From positions 186,001 through 250,000 of the forward strand of contig NZ_QJRH01000067.1 in NCBI RefSeq assembly GCF_003254545.1: DNA of 64,000 nucleotides. Reading direction: 5' to 3'. Positions 51,074 to 60,764 of the stretch are shown piece by piece. The DNA is from Flavobacterium tistrianum (GTDB lineage: Bacteria > Bacteroidota > Bacteroidia > Flavobacteriales > Flavobacteriaceae). The notes beneath the pieces are model-generated. The model was not told the DNA's origin. It made no database searches and worked only from the letters and a program-made list of their open reading frames with translations. The position numbers and the translations under genes were made by a program. The first letter of the stretch is position 1. Each line of letters opens with the position of its first letter.

Positions 51074-52162
51074 TTACGCAATTTTGTCTTCGAAAACTTT
51101 AAATAGTGAATCCCAATCAATATTATTTTCAAATTGAGATAATCCTTTAAACGATTTTACTTTTGATAAATCTTCAAGAGTGAAGTCGTCTTGCATGGCA
51201 TAAGGCACAAGATTTTCTTCCTGAAGTTTTACTGCGAGATATTCCTGCTCATATTGTCCTGGTGTTGGAATAAAAAAGGCTTTTTTGCCCAACTTTGCCA
51301 AATCCATAACAGTGGTATAACCCGAACGGCACAATACAAACTCACTTTCGTTAAAAGTCTGTTCAAGCTGTTTGGAGTTCATGAAATTATAATAGGTAAC
51401 ATTTCCAGCCTGCCATTTTTCCTGCGATTTTTCTACTTTTCCTTGTACAAAAACTACTTTTCCAGGATATTTTGCCGCTTCTTTCTGCAGTTTTTCGTCC
51501 AAGAAAGTACGCTGCGGTTCCGGGCCAGACAATATAATCATGAGATCAAATACCTTTGGGGTATCCTTCTTTTTCATGCGACTCAATGGGCCGATGTATT
51601 TTAGATTCAGCTCGTTATTTTTTAAATGGCCTAAATCTCCAGTTAGGTTTATTTTTTCGTTAGTGTCAGGAACCCAACACTCATTGTATTTTTTAATAAA
51701 ATGCTGATGGCATTTGCTGGTAAACCACGTTGTGTTTCCTGTCATTACATTCAACTGGTGTGTAATAAAAACAGAAGGCACTTTTTTACTGATAACTCCC
51801 AATCTATTATCTGAAATTATACCGTCAATGCCATGTTTTTTGATCCAATGATTCACCATTTTTTTCTCATCCAAAATAGCAGTAATCATTTTCGGAAGAT
51901 TTTTAATCAGCTTCCATTTAAAGTTTTTACCATTTTTAGCATATTCAATATGATAAGAAGGCAGTTCTAAAGTCTGTATATAAGGAAATTCTTTTCGTAA
52001 TAAAGCCAGAGCAACTCCATCAGAAGCAATAATCGGAATAAAATTATTCTCTTGAAGCGCTTTGATAATCGGAATGCATCGAGTAGCATGTCCAAGTCCC
52101 CAATTTAATGGAGCCACTAAAATAGTTTTATTCGCAGAATAATCTATGCTCATTTTTAACAC
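51074..52162 (-). CDS. MurG/UGT-like glycosyltransferase (GT-B fold)
   Basis: 362 residues, or 359 if started at the ATG at 52153. N-terminal domain with ILVAPLNWGLGHATRCIPIIKAL (the GT28-like glycine loop) and C-terminal donor-binding part with LMIILSGPEPQRT, VLCRSGYTTVMDLAKLGKKAFFIPTPGQYEQEYLA, typical of GT1/GT28 enzymes. No TMs, so cytoplasmic or membrane-associated. Acceptor unknown. Monocistronic. Confidence 0.85.
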   Translation of the reverse strand: MLKMSIDYSANKTILVAPLNWGLGHATRCIPIIKALQENNFIPIIASDGVALALLRKEFPYIQTLELPSYHIEYAKNGKNFKWKLIKNLPKMITAILDEKKMVNHWIKKHGIDGIISDNRLGVISKKVPSVFITHQLNVMTGNTTWFTSKCHQHFIKKYNECWVPDTNEKINLTGDLGHLKNNELNLKYIGPLSRMKKKDTPKVFDLMIILSGPEPQRTFLDEKLQKEAAKYPGKVVFVQGKVEKSQEKWQAGNVTYYNFMNSKQLEQTFNESEFVLCRSGYTTVMDLAKLGKKAFFIPTPGQYEQEYLAVKLQEENLVPYAMQDDFTLEDLSKVKSFKGLSQFENNIDWDSLFKVFEDKIA

Positions 52163-52344
52163 GTTTTAAAAACGAAGATAGACAAATATGTTTTCTATGT
52201 TATTTCGAAGGTATTACTAAATTATTAACTTAAGGTTCTGAGGAGCTGAGGGACTAAGGTTTGTTGGTTTGAATAAAAAGAAGTTATCTCAAAAATACAG
52301 TCATTTTGAGTTAAAAGAATATTTATAATTTTTTTTACGAGCAA

Positions 52345-52645
52345 GCCTCAGTGGGTAAAATATTTATAGAATTCCAATAAGACAAATAAAAAAATATGTC
52401 GCTCCTCCGGAGCTTTAGATTGCAAAAAACATCCTTGGCTATAAACATTTCGCTTCTCCGAAGCTTACCTAAAAAAAGATTTTACAAACATATTAAAAAG
52501 CCCCAGCGGGGTAACATATCTATAGAAATCTATTGCGAAAAGACAAAGAGCTCCAGCGGAGCGACATATAATTTTTCGCAATAAAATATGTCGCTCCACT
52601 GGAGCTTTATATTGTAAAAATATTTTTAACTATAAATATTTCGCT
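52345..52645. repeat. cluster of CGCTCCxxxxGGAGC-type palindromic repeats
   Basis: Roughly seven degenerate units in both orientations, such as ATGTCGCTCCTCCGGAGCTTT, CGCTTCTCCGAAGCTT, GCCCCAGCGGGGTAAC, GAGCTCCAGCGGAGCGACAT and TGTCGCTCCACTGGAGCTTT, each a small hairpin followed by an ATATxTATAGAA-like linker. No gene lies in the 52163-52750 gap; a 62-codon open frame at 52396 runs through the repeats and is not considered real. Confidence 0.75.
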
Positions 52646-52665
52646 TTTTCAAAGCTTACAAAAAG

Positions 52666-52693
52666 AAGAAGCTGTCCAAAAGGACAGCTTCTT
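52666..52693 (-). terminator. terminator of the Lys/Ala-rich protein gene
   Basis: AAGAAGCTGTCC / GGACAGCTTCTT, 12-bp perfect stem with an AAAA loop, 57 bp beyond the stop on the minus strand. Confidence 0.75.
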
Positions 52694-52750
52694 TAAAATT
52701 TCGTATTAAAACCTTAGCACCTCAGAACCTTAGTCCCTCAGCACCTTTAT

Positions 52751-53326
52751 TTAATCCTGAATATACGTTTTATTTCCATTTTTGTTAATGTAGTATTTAC
52801 CGCCTCTTGGTCCAGTATATACTTTTTTGCCATTGTACTCGCCAGTAACTTTATCTGGTACAGATGGCGCTTTTTCGTTAGTTTCTTTTAAAGTTTTTGT
52901 TGCCGATTTTTTAGCAGCTGTGGCATCTTTCTTAGTAGCGTCAGCTTTTGCAGTTGTTTTCTTTGCGTCAGCTTTTGCTTTGTCGGCAGAGCTTTTTGCT
53001 TTGTCAGCGGTACTTTTTGCTTTGTCAGATTCTACAGTAGCTTTTTTGGCATCAGCTTTAGCTTTAGATGTTTGTTTGTCTGCAGTCTTTTTAGCTGCGT
53101 CAGCAGATTCTTTTTTGGCTTTTGTTGAAGCAGTTTTTGCGTCATCTGCAGCTTTTTTAGATTTTGCAGCTTCTTTTTTTGCGTCAGCCGAAGCTTTGTC
53201 TGCGCTTGCTTTAGCTTTTTTTGCCGAAGCTTCTGTTTTACTTTTCGTAGTTTTTGCAGTTGTTTCCTGTGCGTAAAAATTAGAAGAGAAAACCACCATT
53301 AAACATAATAATACTAATTTTTTCAT
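52751..53326 (-). CDS. exported Lys/Ala/Asp-rich coiled protein with C-terminal basic YTGPRGGKYY domain
   Basis: 191 residues. Signal peptide (1-19, LLCLMVVFSSNFYAQ). Residues about 24-145 are almost only Ala, Lys, Asp, Ser and Thr in KSKADAKKATVESDKAKSTADKAKS-like repeats with heptad character, resembling histone-H1-like tails or an extended coiled coil. The last 30 residues (GKKVYTGPRGGKYYINKNGNKTYI) match the consensus of the PBCV-type basic adaptor domain, a short module found in chlorella virus and bacterial secreted proteins. It may be a periplasmic or surface polyanion-binding protein. Domain call from motif memory, not a search. Confidence 0.82.
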   Translation of the reverse strand: MKKLVLLCLMVVFSSNFYAQETTAKTTKSKTEASAKKAKASADKASADAKKEAAKSKKAADDAKTASTKAKKESADAAKKTADKQTSKAKADAKKATVESDKAKSTADKAKSSADKAKADAKKTTAKADATKKDATAAKKSATKTLKETNEKAPSVPDKVTGEYNGKKVYTGPRGGKYYINKNGNKTYIQD

Positions 53327-53389
53327 AAGGCTAAAAGTTTAAATTTCAATTAAAATTAAGCAATTTATTGTCATCTTTTTCGTGTTACA

Positions 53390-56300
53390 TTAAAAATATG
53401 CACGAAGCTGCACATTTCCTGTGTGAATTGTATTTCCTGTTTCGCTTTTTCTTCCCTGATAATTTAAATTAATATCGAGAAAAGACGTAATGTTCTTTTG
53501 CAGAAGCAGTTTCCAAACCAAATTTGATCCCGCCTGAAGTCCTTCGAGCATCTGAAAACCGACTGACGAAAATTCATTTCCATTAAATTTATTTTCATAA
53601 AAAGAAAATTCTCCATTAACCGTAACTTTCTTTTCGCCTGCATAAGAAAAAGAAGTTCCGATTCTGTTTTGGTCTAAAGTTTCAAGATTCCCAATTTGGT
53701 TTTTTTTGTTTTGAAGTTCATAAAAGAAATCCAATTTGGTGTTTTTAGAAAATAAATAACTGACTTTTGGTGCCAGCTGCCAGCCTTGAATATCATAATT
53801 TTTCTCCGCGAAATCTTTAGAAACCAAATCGGTTTTTATGGTTTTGGTGAAGAAATTAAATAGCCAGCTATTTTGGTATAAATGGGTGTATTGAATTTGA
53901 TGCGAATAATTCTGCACATGCTGCGAACCAACAGAAAGCAGAATTTTACCTTTATTTATAAGATAAGAATACGTAACCGAATGTTTCTGTTTGCCTCGGT
54001 TGTAAAATAAACTATTTCTGAAACTCGAATTTAAACCCAAAATATTGTCTTCAGATGAATTAAACGGATTAAGTTCTAGTTTTCCGCCCTCGCTTTTTAC
54101 CTTTCGATCCATTATAAATGAGGTCTGATTATAAAAATAAGACAGCAGTTTTTTAAATCCTTTTTCATTTTGCCATTGCAACGGATTCAAAGTTAATGAT
54201 TGTGAAAACTTGTTTTGATTGGTTTTTATATAAATCCGATTCGGCAAAAAGACTCTGACATAACGCGCTTGATCTTGATAAACGGCAACTTCAAACTCTT
54301 CCAATTCCTGAATTCCGTTGCCATTATAATCATTCCAAGTGTAAACTCCTTGACCTGTTGGCACTTCTACATATGTAAATTCTTGTTGAGCAATAGTTCC
54401 CGAACTGGTTTCGTAAGCTGTTCCAATCTGCATGAACTGATTAAAAAAACGATCGTTGTACAAAATTCTCGAATTTAATGAAGGTTCGTTCTGTCTCGAT
54501 TTGTCTGTAAAATCTAAATTTCGATAACTCGCATAAACCGCCAAATCGGTTGTTTTGTTTTGAATTAATTTTGATTTTAAATAATACGTCTGCGAATTAT
54601 TGACGTGCTGTAATAATCCGTTTTGCAAACTATCATTTCGTCTTTGAAGAAAACCAACTTCAACAAAAACTTTAGTGCTGTCGCCACGTCCTGTAAATAC
54701 ACCATATTCTGAAAATCTTTGGCTTAAAGCCGAAAACTGATCGGTAATTTTATCTTTTTGCTGATTATCCTCCAACTGCATAGTTCCTCCAACCCAATTC
54801 TTTCCAAAATGATATTTGGTTCTGCTTTGGTTTCTAATGAATTTTGAAGTCGAAGCTATCTCATCAGAATTTAGGAAACTTCCATTATTTTCAATAGTCC
54901 AATTTTTCAATTTGAATAAAGCGTTTGTTGTATGTCTTGCTCCAGAATAGCTTTCGCTGTAATCTAATTTCTCAAATTGATAGGTTAGCAAACCAATATT
55001 TGAAGTTTCTTTTTTCGAAAATAAATCAAAATTCAAACCCGTAACCAAAAGACTCTGATTTCCATAAAGAGTTCCCGTTAAATTCCAATCGCGATTAAAT
55101 TCAATATTATACAAACGTTCCACCGATTTAAAATTTTGCTGTACAAATTGATAATTTGCGAAAGCGTCTAAATTCCAGCTTCTAGAAAAAAGACGTTTTT
55201 TAAGATTGGTTTTAAAAGCGACTCCTTGATTATTAGCATCATCAATTCCAGAAAATAAATTTTGGTCATTATTGCTAACAGCCAATTCAAAATCAACCAG
55301 AGTTTTTTCATTCGGATTATATTTTCCTAAAAAAGTCGCCACCTGAAGTTTCATTGGTGCGACAAGCTGAACGATTGGCTCGTAATTTCCTTGCAGGATT
55401 CCGTTAACTGGTTCTACATATTGATAAATTCGTTCAACAGAATTATTGTTTTGAATGATATAATTTCCAGCATTTGCCCCAACTTGGCTAAATCTTACAT
55501 TGTACAAAACATCGGCAGGATTATTCGAATATTCATAAGCTTCAACCGAATTGACCAATATTTTTTTGTACAAAATTTTATTCTCGGCATAAGTATCTTC
55601 ATAGGCAGAAGGCGCTTTCATCAAATTCACATCATCGCCCGCCTGACTTAAAATCTGAATTTGTTCTGGAGAAAGATTTTGCTGCAAAGGCTGATTTTTC
55701 ATATCATTTTCAGAATAAATATATCCGCCAAAACTCCAATTTTTATTTTCGTGCGTTGCACCTGCGTATGTTACGAGACGATTATAATTTCTTTCAGAGT
55801 ATTGGTATTCGACATTAATACGCATTTCTGACGTGATGGTAAAAAGGGAAGTGAAGACAATTTCTCCTGCATTGTAGTCAATCACATAATCATTGTTTTC
55901 ACCACGTTTTAGCAAAACACCATTTACATAAACACGTTCTGAACCCGAAATAACGAGAACATACAATTCGCCATTCTGGCCTTTTAGTTTGTACGGACCT
56001 TGATTGCCTTCCTGACCTGTAAAAGTACTTTTGGCATATTGTCCTTTTACAAAAGCAACCGAAGCAAAAACATTGGTTTTACTTTTATCGGTATCAAAAT
56101 CAAAGTTGGCAGAAAGTCCCTGAACCTTTTTATTAAAGCCTAAAAATTGAGTTTTTCTGTTTTCTAAAAATACATCGCCGGCGCGAATGTTCCAGTCATC
56201 GCTAAAAAGTTCTATGAAAATATTATCAAACTGATCGAGTTTCTGCGAATAGCCTCCATCTTGCAGCGGAATATTATTGTCCTGAAGCGAAGCCCTTAAA

Positions 56301-56824
56301 CTTACTTTCTCTGAAAGTTTTCCTGTAATCTGTAAATCTAAATTGGAGTTTAAAACCGTACTTTGATTATTACCAACCGTAACGCCACGAGTAATACTTC
56401 CGGAAGTTTCAAGTCCGTCAAAAGGAGTTGCTTTTTTGGCATTTGAGTTATTGTCTATTCTATATAGTTTATCTGTTCCAATATCACCGTTTACAATTTG
56501 ATCCGATTTGTACAAACTGTATTCTCTAGTCAAGAGATCTGGATAATTAAGATAATTTACAATTAAAGTATCTGAAACCGATTGAAAATTTTCATTTAAA
56601 AGCAAATATCCTTTTTGAAAATCAACCTTATAAAAAGCCGAATCGATAGGTTCGTTTTTAGTGTTCAGAATCTGAAAAAATCCAGAGTTGATGGACATTT
56701 TTTCAAGCCGAATGGTATCTTTTGAAACGATGACTTTTTTGGTTTTGTACAGTGATTCAGTTTCCTGAGCCTGAAGCGCAGAAAACCAGAAGAAAACCGT
56801 CAAAAACAGTAATTTTTTCAACAT
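53390..56824 (-). CDS. giant outer-membrane beta-barrel protein, SprA-like N-terminal features
   Basis: 1144 residues. Signal peptide (1-19, FLTVFFWFSALQAQ). N-terminal section (about 130-370) contains GSITRGVTVGNNQSTVLNSN, SEKVSLRASLQDNNIPLQ, FDNIFIELFSDDWNIRAGDVFL and VNGVLLKRGENNDYVIDYNAGEIVFT, the kind of sequence found in SprA, the T9SS translocon, and related Bacteroidota proteins. The rest is a long series of amphipathic strands ending in NVQLRAYF. Much shorter than SprA (over 2000 residues), so it is not SprA itself. Function unknown. Monocistronic. Confidence 0.78.
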   Translation of the reverse strand: MLKKLLFLTVFFWFSALQAQETESLYKTKKVIVSKDTIRLEKMSINSGFFQILNTKNEPIDSAFYKVDFQKGYLLLNENFQSVSDTLIVNYLNYPDLLTREYSLYKSDQIVNGDIGTDKLYRIDNNSNAKKATPFDGLETSGSITRGVTVGNNQSTVLNSNLDLQITGKLSEKVSLRASLQDNNIPLQDGGYSQKLDQFDNIFIELFSDDWNIRAGDVFLENRKTQFLGFNKKVQGLSANFDFDTDKSKTNVFASVAFVKGQYAKSTFTGQEGNQGPYKLKGQNGELYVLVISGSERVYVNGVLLKRGENNDYVIDYNAGEIVFTSLFTITSEMRINVEYQYSERNYNRLVTYAGATHENKNWSFGGYIYSENDMKNQPLQQNLSPEQIQILSQAGDDVNLMKAPSAYEDTYAENKILYKKILVNSVEAYEYSNNPADVLYNVRFSQVGANAGNYIIQNNNSVERIYQYVEPVNGILQGNYEPIVQLVAPMKLQVATFLGKYNPNEKTLVDFELAVSNNDQNLFSGIDDANNQGVAFKTNLKKRLFSRSWNLDAFANYQFVQQNFKSVERLYNIEFNRDWNLTGTLYGNQSLLVTGLNFDLFSKKETSNIGLLTYQFEKLDYSESYSGARHTTNALFKLKNWTIENNGSFLNSDEIASTSKFIRNQSRTKYHFGKNWVGGTMQLEDNQQKDKITDQFSALSQRFSEYGVFTGRGDSTKVFVEVGFLQRRNDSLQNGLLQHVNNSQTYYLKSKLIQNKTTDLAVYASYRNLDFTDKSRQNEPSLNSRILYNDRFFNQFMQIGTAYETSSGTIAQQEFTYVEVPTGQGVYTWNDYNGNGIQELEEFEVAVYQDQARYVRVFLPNRIYIKTNQNKFSQSLTLNPLQWQNEKGFKKLLSYFYNQTSFIMDRKVKSEGGKLELNPFNSSEDNILGLNSSFRNSLFYNRGKQKHSVTYSYLINKGKILLSVGSQHVQNYSHQIQYTHLYQNSWLFNFFTKTIKTDLVSKDFAEKNYDIQGWQLAPKVSYLFSKNTKLDFFYELQNKKNQIGNLETLDQNRIGTSFSYAGEKKVTVNGEFSFYENKFNGNEFSSVGFQMLEGLQAGSNLVWKLLLQKNITSFLDINLNYQGRKSETGNTIHTGNVQLRAYF

Positions 56825-57010
56825 AAATACTCTAACTCTAAAAAGTCAAAAGTAGTATTTATAATCAAGAAATTACGAGGCTTTTATTTATTGAAAAATG
56901 AAGTAGTTCTGAGGTTTTTAAAATTGGAGAATAAAAAATATTCGCAGAAAAAATCTCATGTTAAGCCAATCTTTTTTTTAGCTTTGTTTAGGATATAACT
57001 AACTTAAATT

Positions 57011-58069
57011 ATGGATACTAGCAAAGAACTTCTATTCTTTTTTAGTGCTTTAGGAGCTTTCAACGGAATTATTCTCGGAGTTTATTTTTTCTTTTTTACC
57101 AAGAAAAAATACTTGACGAATTATTTTCTGGGCGCGCTTTTGTTTGCGCTAAGCATCCGAATTGCAAAATCTGTATTTGTTTATTTTCATCCCGAATTGC
57201 CAAGAATGTACTTGCAATTTGGACTTACAGCTTGTTTTTTCATTGGACCTTGTTTGTATTATTTTATCAAATCGGCAGTTGACGAAGTTCAGATAATGCC
57301 CAAACTATGGAAATTTATATTGACTTTTTGGGGAACTTTAATTGTTGTCGTTGGCATTTTGTATCCGTACGAAGTATATCCAAAACTTTGGAATGGCATT
57401 TTTATAAGAATCATTTATTTTCAATGGTTGGTTTACATTGTTTCTGCTGGTTTTGCACTTCGTAGTGTTTTGAAAAACATCCTCAGCCGAAAAGAAAAAA
57501 CTACTCCTGCCGAAATGTGGTTTTCAATGCTCTATTTTGGAAACTGTTTATTATTCCTGTTTTACTTCTTGGCAATTATGGGAGCTTCTGCTGCAACTTA
57601 TATAAGTGGGGCAGTAGTTTTTTCATTCATTTTATATTTAGGAATTTCAATTCTTTTGTATAGAAAAAAAACAGACGATTTATTTTTATTGAATGGAAAG
57701 ATTTCGAATAAAAAAATAGAATCAGCGGATGCAATAATGTGGTCAGAAAAACTGGAAAAGGTTATGTCTGAAAAAAGTTTATATAAAAATCCGAATCTTA
57801 CGCTTCAAGATTTGTCACAAGAAATTAATGTTTCAAGCCATCAATTATCGCAGTTTCTGAATAATAATTTGGGAAAGAATTTTACAAGTTATGTAAACGA
57901 ATTCAGGATTAACGAAGCTTGTAAAATTATCACTTCTTCAGATAAATTAACGTTAGAATCCATTGGTTACGATGTTGGTTTTAATTCTAAATCTACCTTC
58001 TTCACGGCGTTCAAAAAACATAAAGGAACCACTCCGCTTAACTATCAGATTCAGGCTTTGCAATCGTAA
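57011..58069 (+). CDS. AraC-family transcriptional regulator with N-terminal 7-TM domain
   Basis: 352 residues. Residues 1-215 hold about seven hydrophobic segments (for example 6-28, 38-52, 66-85, 96-116, 133-150, 165-188, 195-214), then a cytoplasmic AraC domain (about 250-348) with two helix-turn-helices: LTLQDLSQEINVSSHQLSQFLNNNLGKNFTSYVNEFRINEA and IGYDVGFNSKSTFFTAFKKHKGTTP. A membrane-bound one-component regulator; signal unknown. The next gene, on the same strand after 116 bp, is a TonB-type receptor and is a reasonable target. Confidence 0.9.
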   Translation: MDTSKELLFFFSALGAFNGIILGVYFFFFTKKKYLTNYFLGALLFALSIRIAKSVFVYFHPELPRMYLQFGLTACFFIGPCLYYFIKSAVDEVQIMPKLWKFILTFWGTLIVVVGILYPYEVYPKLWNGIFIRIIYFQWLVYIVSAGFALRSVLKNILSRKEKTTPAEMWFSMLYFGNCLLFLFYFLAIMGASAATYISGAVVFSFILYLGISILLYRKKTDDLFLLNGKISNKKIESADAIMWSEKLEKVMSEKSLYKNPNLTLQDLSQEINVSSHQLSQFLNNNLGKNFTSYVNEFRINEACKIITSSDKLTLESIGYDVGFNSKSTFFTAFKKHKGTTPLNYQIQALQS

Positions 58070-58185
58070 ATAGGAGTATTAATTTATAAATCCGTACTCC
58101 TGATTTCGTTTTTTGGAATCTCATTTATTGATTTTCAGATGACTTTTGTTCTAAATAAAAGTCAAACTGCTAATCGTTAAAGTTT

Positions 58186-60426
58186 ATGAGATTTCTAAAA
58201 TTGGTTATCATTTCTATTTTTTTCCTTGCTTTTTTATCAATGGAAATAAAAGCGCAACGCATAAAAAATGTTAAAGACAAAAGTTATTATAGCGATGATG
58301 TAATCCTCGGAAAAAAGCCATTAAAGTCCGCTCAAGACACTGTGCTTATTAAAGAGAAAGAGCACAATGAGTTAAATGAACTGATTATAAAAAGACAAGC
58401 TTCATTATTAAAATATGGAGCCAACGGAAACATTGATGTCAATGTAAACGGAACTGTCCTCGCAACCAGCAGTACGGTAAGCGAATTGCTTGGAAGAGTG
58501 CCAAATGTTGTGGTTGCTGACGGAGAAATAAGCGTTGTCGGAAAAGGCGAAGCGATTATTTATCTTAACGGAGTTCTGATTAATTACGAACGTTTTGCCG
58601 CAATTCCCGTTTCGCAGATTCATAAAATTGAAGTCATTTCTAATCCTTCTTCCAGATACGATGCCGAAGGAAAAGCAGTAATCAATATTATAACCAAGCG
58701 AAATATGGATAGCGACATAATGGGCTCTGTCAATCAGCATGTAACGATTTCTAAATTTGGCGGAACACTTTATAACACGCTTTTGGATTTTAATTATTCT
58801 AAAGGAAAATTCTCTTTTGTAACCAATTACGGTTTGCAATTAGGAAGAAACCGCGAGTTACTTTACACCACAAGAACTCGCCCAAATCCTGACGACTTTA
58901 TGAAATCTGAATTGACAACGGATTGGAAAAGAAGATTCAATAATTATTCAAATTTCGGATTCGGACTTCAGTATAGTTTTTCTCCAAATAATTATATTTC
59001 ATTGGCTTATAGCGGAAATGTGAATGATTTGGGTGGAATTACAGAAAGTAGAAATTCAATAACCAATAATTCAGGAAAGAGTTTTTACGCCACAGATGTT
59101 GACCGAAATGATGTTTTGTTGAATCAGTTCATCAATTTGAATTATAATTGGACAACAGCTAAAGGTTCTTCATTATTTATTGGATCGCAATTTTCAAATT
59201 ACAATCAAACCATAAGAGATTTTATTGAAGAAAGCAGTTTGGTAGAACAAACAGATTCTGAAAGATTTTTAAAGAATAATGTGGGAAGCCGAATCAATAT
59301 AATTGCAATTCAAGCAGATTATTCGAAGAAAATAGATGAAAAAACAAAACTAGAAATAGGAGCAAAGTTTAGCCACGCCACCATAAATTCAGGAACAGAT
59401 TTTTTGATTTCTAATGATAATATAGATTTTGAGTTGGATGATGAGCTTTCGAGTGATTTTGAATACAACGAAAAAATTGCTGCCGCTTACTTTAATTATA
59501 TTATGACATTAAATGAAAAAGTCAATTTTTCGCTTGGTGCCAGAGCTGAGAGAACCAGTTATAATTTATTTACAAATGCAAACGGAATTCAGAAATTTGA
59601 GAAATCGTACGGCAATTTTTTCCCAAACATGCTTTTAAATTTTAATCTTTCAGAAGATTGGAAGGGACATTTTTCGTATGTTTCCAGAATTACAAGACCT
59701 AGATATCAAGCGTTAAATCCGTATGTGATTTATCAGGATCCTTTTACGACGATTGAAGGAAATCCAAATCTGCTTCCAGAAAAAACACACGCTTTTGAAA
59801 TAGGTACGATGTACAAAAAGTTCGATTTTAAAATTGGCTACACTTATAAAATTGATCCAATTTCAGCAGCAGCTTTGCGCGGAGATACGCCAAACAGCTA
59901 TATTTTAAGAGCGCTGAATCTGGAAAAAGGACATACTTTTTTTACTTCCCTTTCAAGGTCTTTTAATGTTAAATGGTGGAATTCTGTCAATACTGCGAGC
60001 ATTACATGGCAGAAATCGGTAGACAATTATTATGAGTTTGAATTTAGTCCTGTAAAACCCCAGATTTATTTATATACCAATAATACATTTACGATTCCTA
60101 ATCTTTTTAGACTGCAGCTTTTGGCCTGGTATTTAAGCGATAGAAGTTATGGATTAGGAAGCGAAAACGGACGTTCGACAGTAACTTTAGGAATAGAGAG
60201 AAACTTTTTTAAAGATGCATTAAAACTTAATTTTACTGCAAACGACATCTTTCATAAGTTTATGGTTTCTGGCGATTATAATGTCGGACAAACTCAGATT
60301 TATTATCACCGAACTTATAGTACTGATTATTTTAAATTAATTGCAACGTATAGCTTTGGAGATTCAAAAAAGACGACTTATAAAAAATCGGAAGTTGAGC
60401 AGTCGGAGAATAATAGGGCGAGGTAG
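58186..60426 (+). CDS. TonB-dependent-receptor-like outer-membrane protein (OMP_b-brl_3)
   Basis: 746 residues. Signal peptide (1-23), no carboxypeptidase-like domain, a plug-like domain (about 70-165, SELLGRVPNVVVADGEISVVGKGEAIIYLNGVLI ... VISNPSSRYDAEGKAVINIITK), then a barrel of the outer-membrane beta-barrel family 3 ending with an aromatic strand (YFKLIATYSFG) and a 20-residue charged tail. Likely import or signalling function; substrate unknown. Downstream of an AraC regulator. Confidence 0.87.
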   Translation: MRFLKLVIISIFFLAFLSMEIKAQRIKNVKDKSYYSDDVILGKKPLKSAQDTVLIKEKEHNELNELIIKRQASLLKYGANGNIDVNVNGTVLATSSTVSELLGRVPNVVVADGEISVVGKGEAIIYLNGVLINYERFAAIPVSQIHKIEVISNPSSRYDAEGKAVINIITKRNMDSDIMGSVNQHVTISKFGGTLYNTLLDFNYSKGKFSFVTNYGLQLGRNRELLYTTRTRPNPDDFMKSELTTDWKRRFNNYSNFGFGLQYSFSPNNYISLAYSGNVNDLGGITESRNSITNNSGKSFYATDVDRNDVLLNQFINLNYNWTTAKGSSLFIGSQFSNYNQTIRDFIEESSLVEQTDSERFLKNNVGSRINIIAIQADYSKKIDEKTKLEIGAKFSHATINSGTDFLISNDNIDFELDDELSSDFEYNEKIAAAYFNYIMTLNEKVNFSLGARAERTSYNLFTNANGIQKFEKSYGNFFPNMLLNFNLSEDWKGHFSYVSRITRPRYQALNPYVIYQDPFTTIEGNPNLLPEKTHAFEIGTMYKKFDFKIGYTYKIDPISAAALRGDTPNSYILRALNLEKGHTFFTSLSRSFNVKWWNSVNTASITWQKSVDNYYEFEFSPVKPQIYLYTNNTFTIPNLFRLQLLAWYLSDRSYGLGSENGRSTVTLGIERNFFKDALKLNFTANDIFHKFMVSGDYNVGQTQIYYHRTYSTDYFKLIATYSFGDSKKTTYKKSEVEQSENNRAR

Positions 60427-60429
60427 CAA

Positions 60430-60621
60430 TTAATTTTTTCTTCTTTTAAGTTGGGTATAGGTTACAAGGATTCCAACTGTAGATAAAAACGGACCAATTA
60501 CCAATTTAAAATCTGAATAAGAAATGTCTTTTATGTCCTTTGCAAGCAATGGACTTAAAGATATACTAATGTATAATAAACCAAGAATAATGAAAACTAA
60601 TAAAAAGCCTTTTTTGCTCAT
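60430..60621 (-). CDS. small membrane protein of unknown function
   Basis: 63 residues from the ATG at 60621 (a longer frame exists to 60657). Two hydrophobic segments (about 7-26 and 39-56) with a short loop containing KDIKDISYSDFK and a basic C-terminus KRRKN. Convergent with the receptor gene, 3 bp apart. No family recognised; coding status moderately supported by the TM pattern. Confidence 0.5.
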   Translation of the reverse strand: MSKKGFLLVFIILGLLYISISLSPLLAKDIKDISYSDFKLVIGPFLSTVGILVTYTQLKRRKN

Positions 60622-60690
60622 TTTAAGTTCTTTAGAAAGAAAAGTAAATATAATCAAAAATTGATTAAATAAAGAAAATTCTTTCGAAAT

Positions 60691-60723
60691 AAAAAAGGCT
60701 CCACAATTAAGTGAAGCCTTTTC
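60691..60723 (-). terminator. terminator of the aspartate kinase gene
   Basis: AAAAGGCTTCAC ... GTGGAGCCTTTT hairpin (one G-T mismatch) with T6 on the minus strand, about 42 bp beyond the kinase stop. Confidence 0.75.
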
Positions 60724-60764
60724 AATAATTTTTGAATTAAATAATTACCTTTTATAAAGCAATA

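Noticed and set aside
52396-52584. 62-codon open frame in the repeat cluster
   Set aside because: Made entirely of palindromic repeat units; no start signal or family resemblance.
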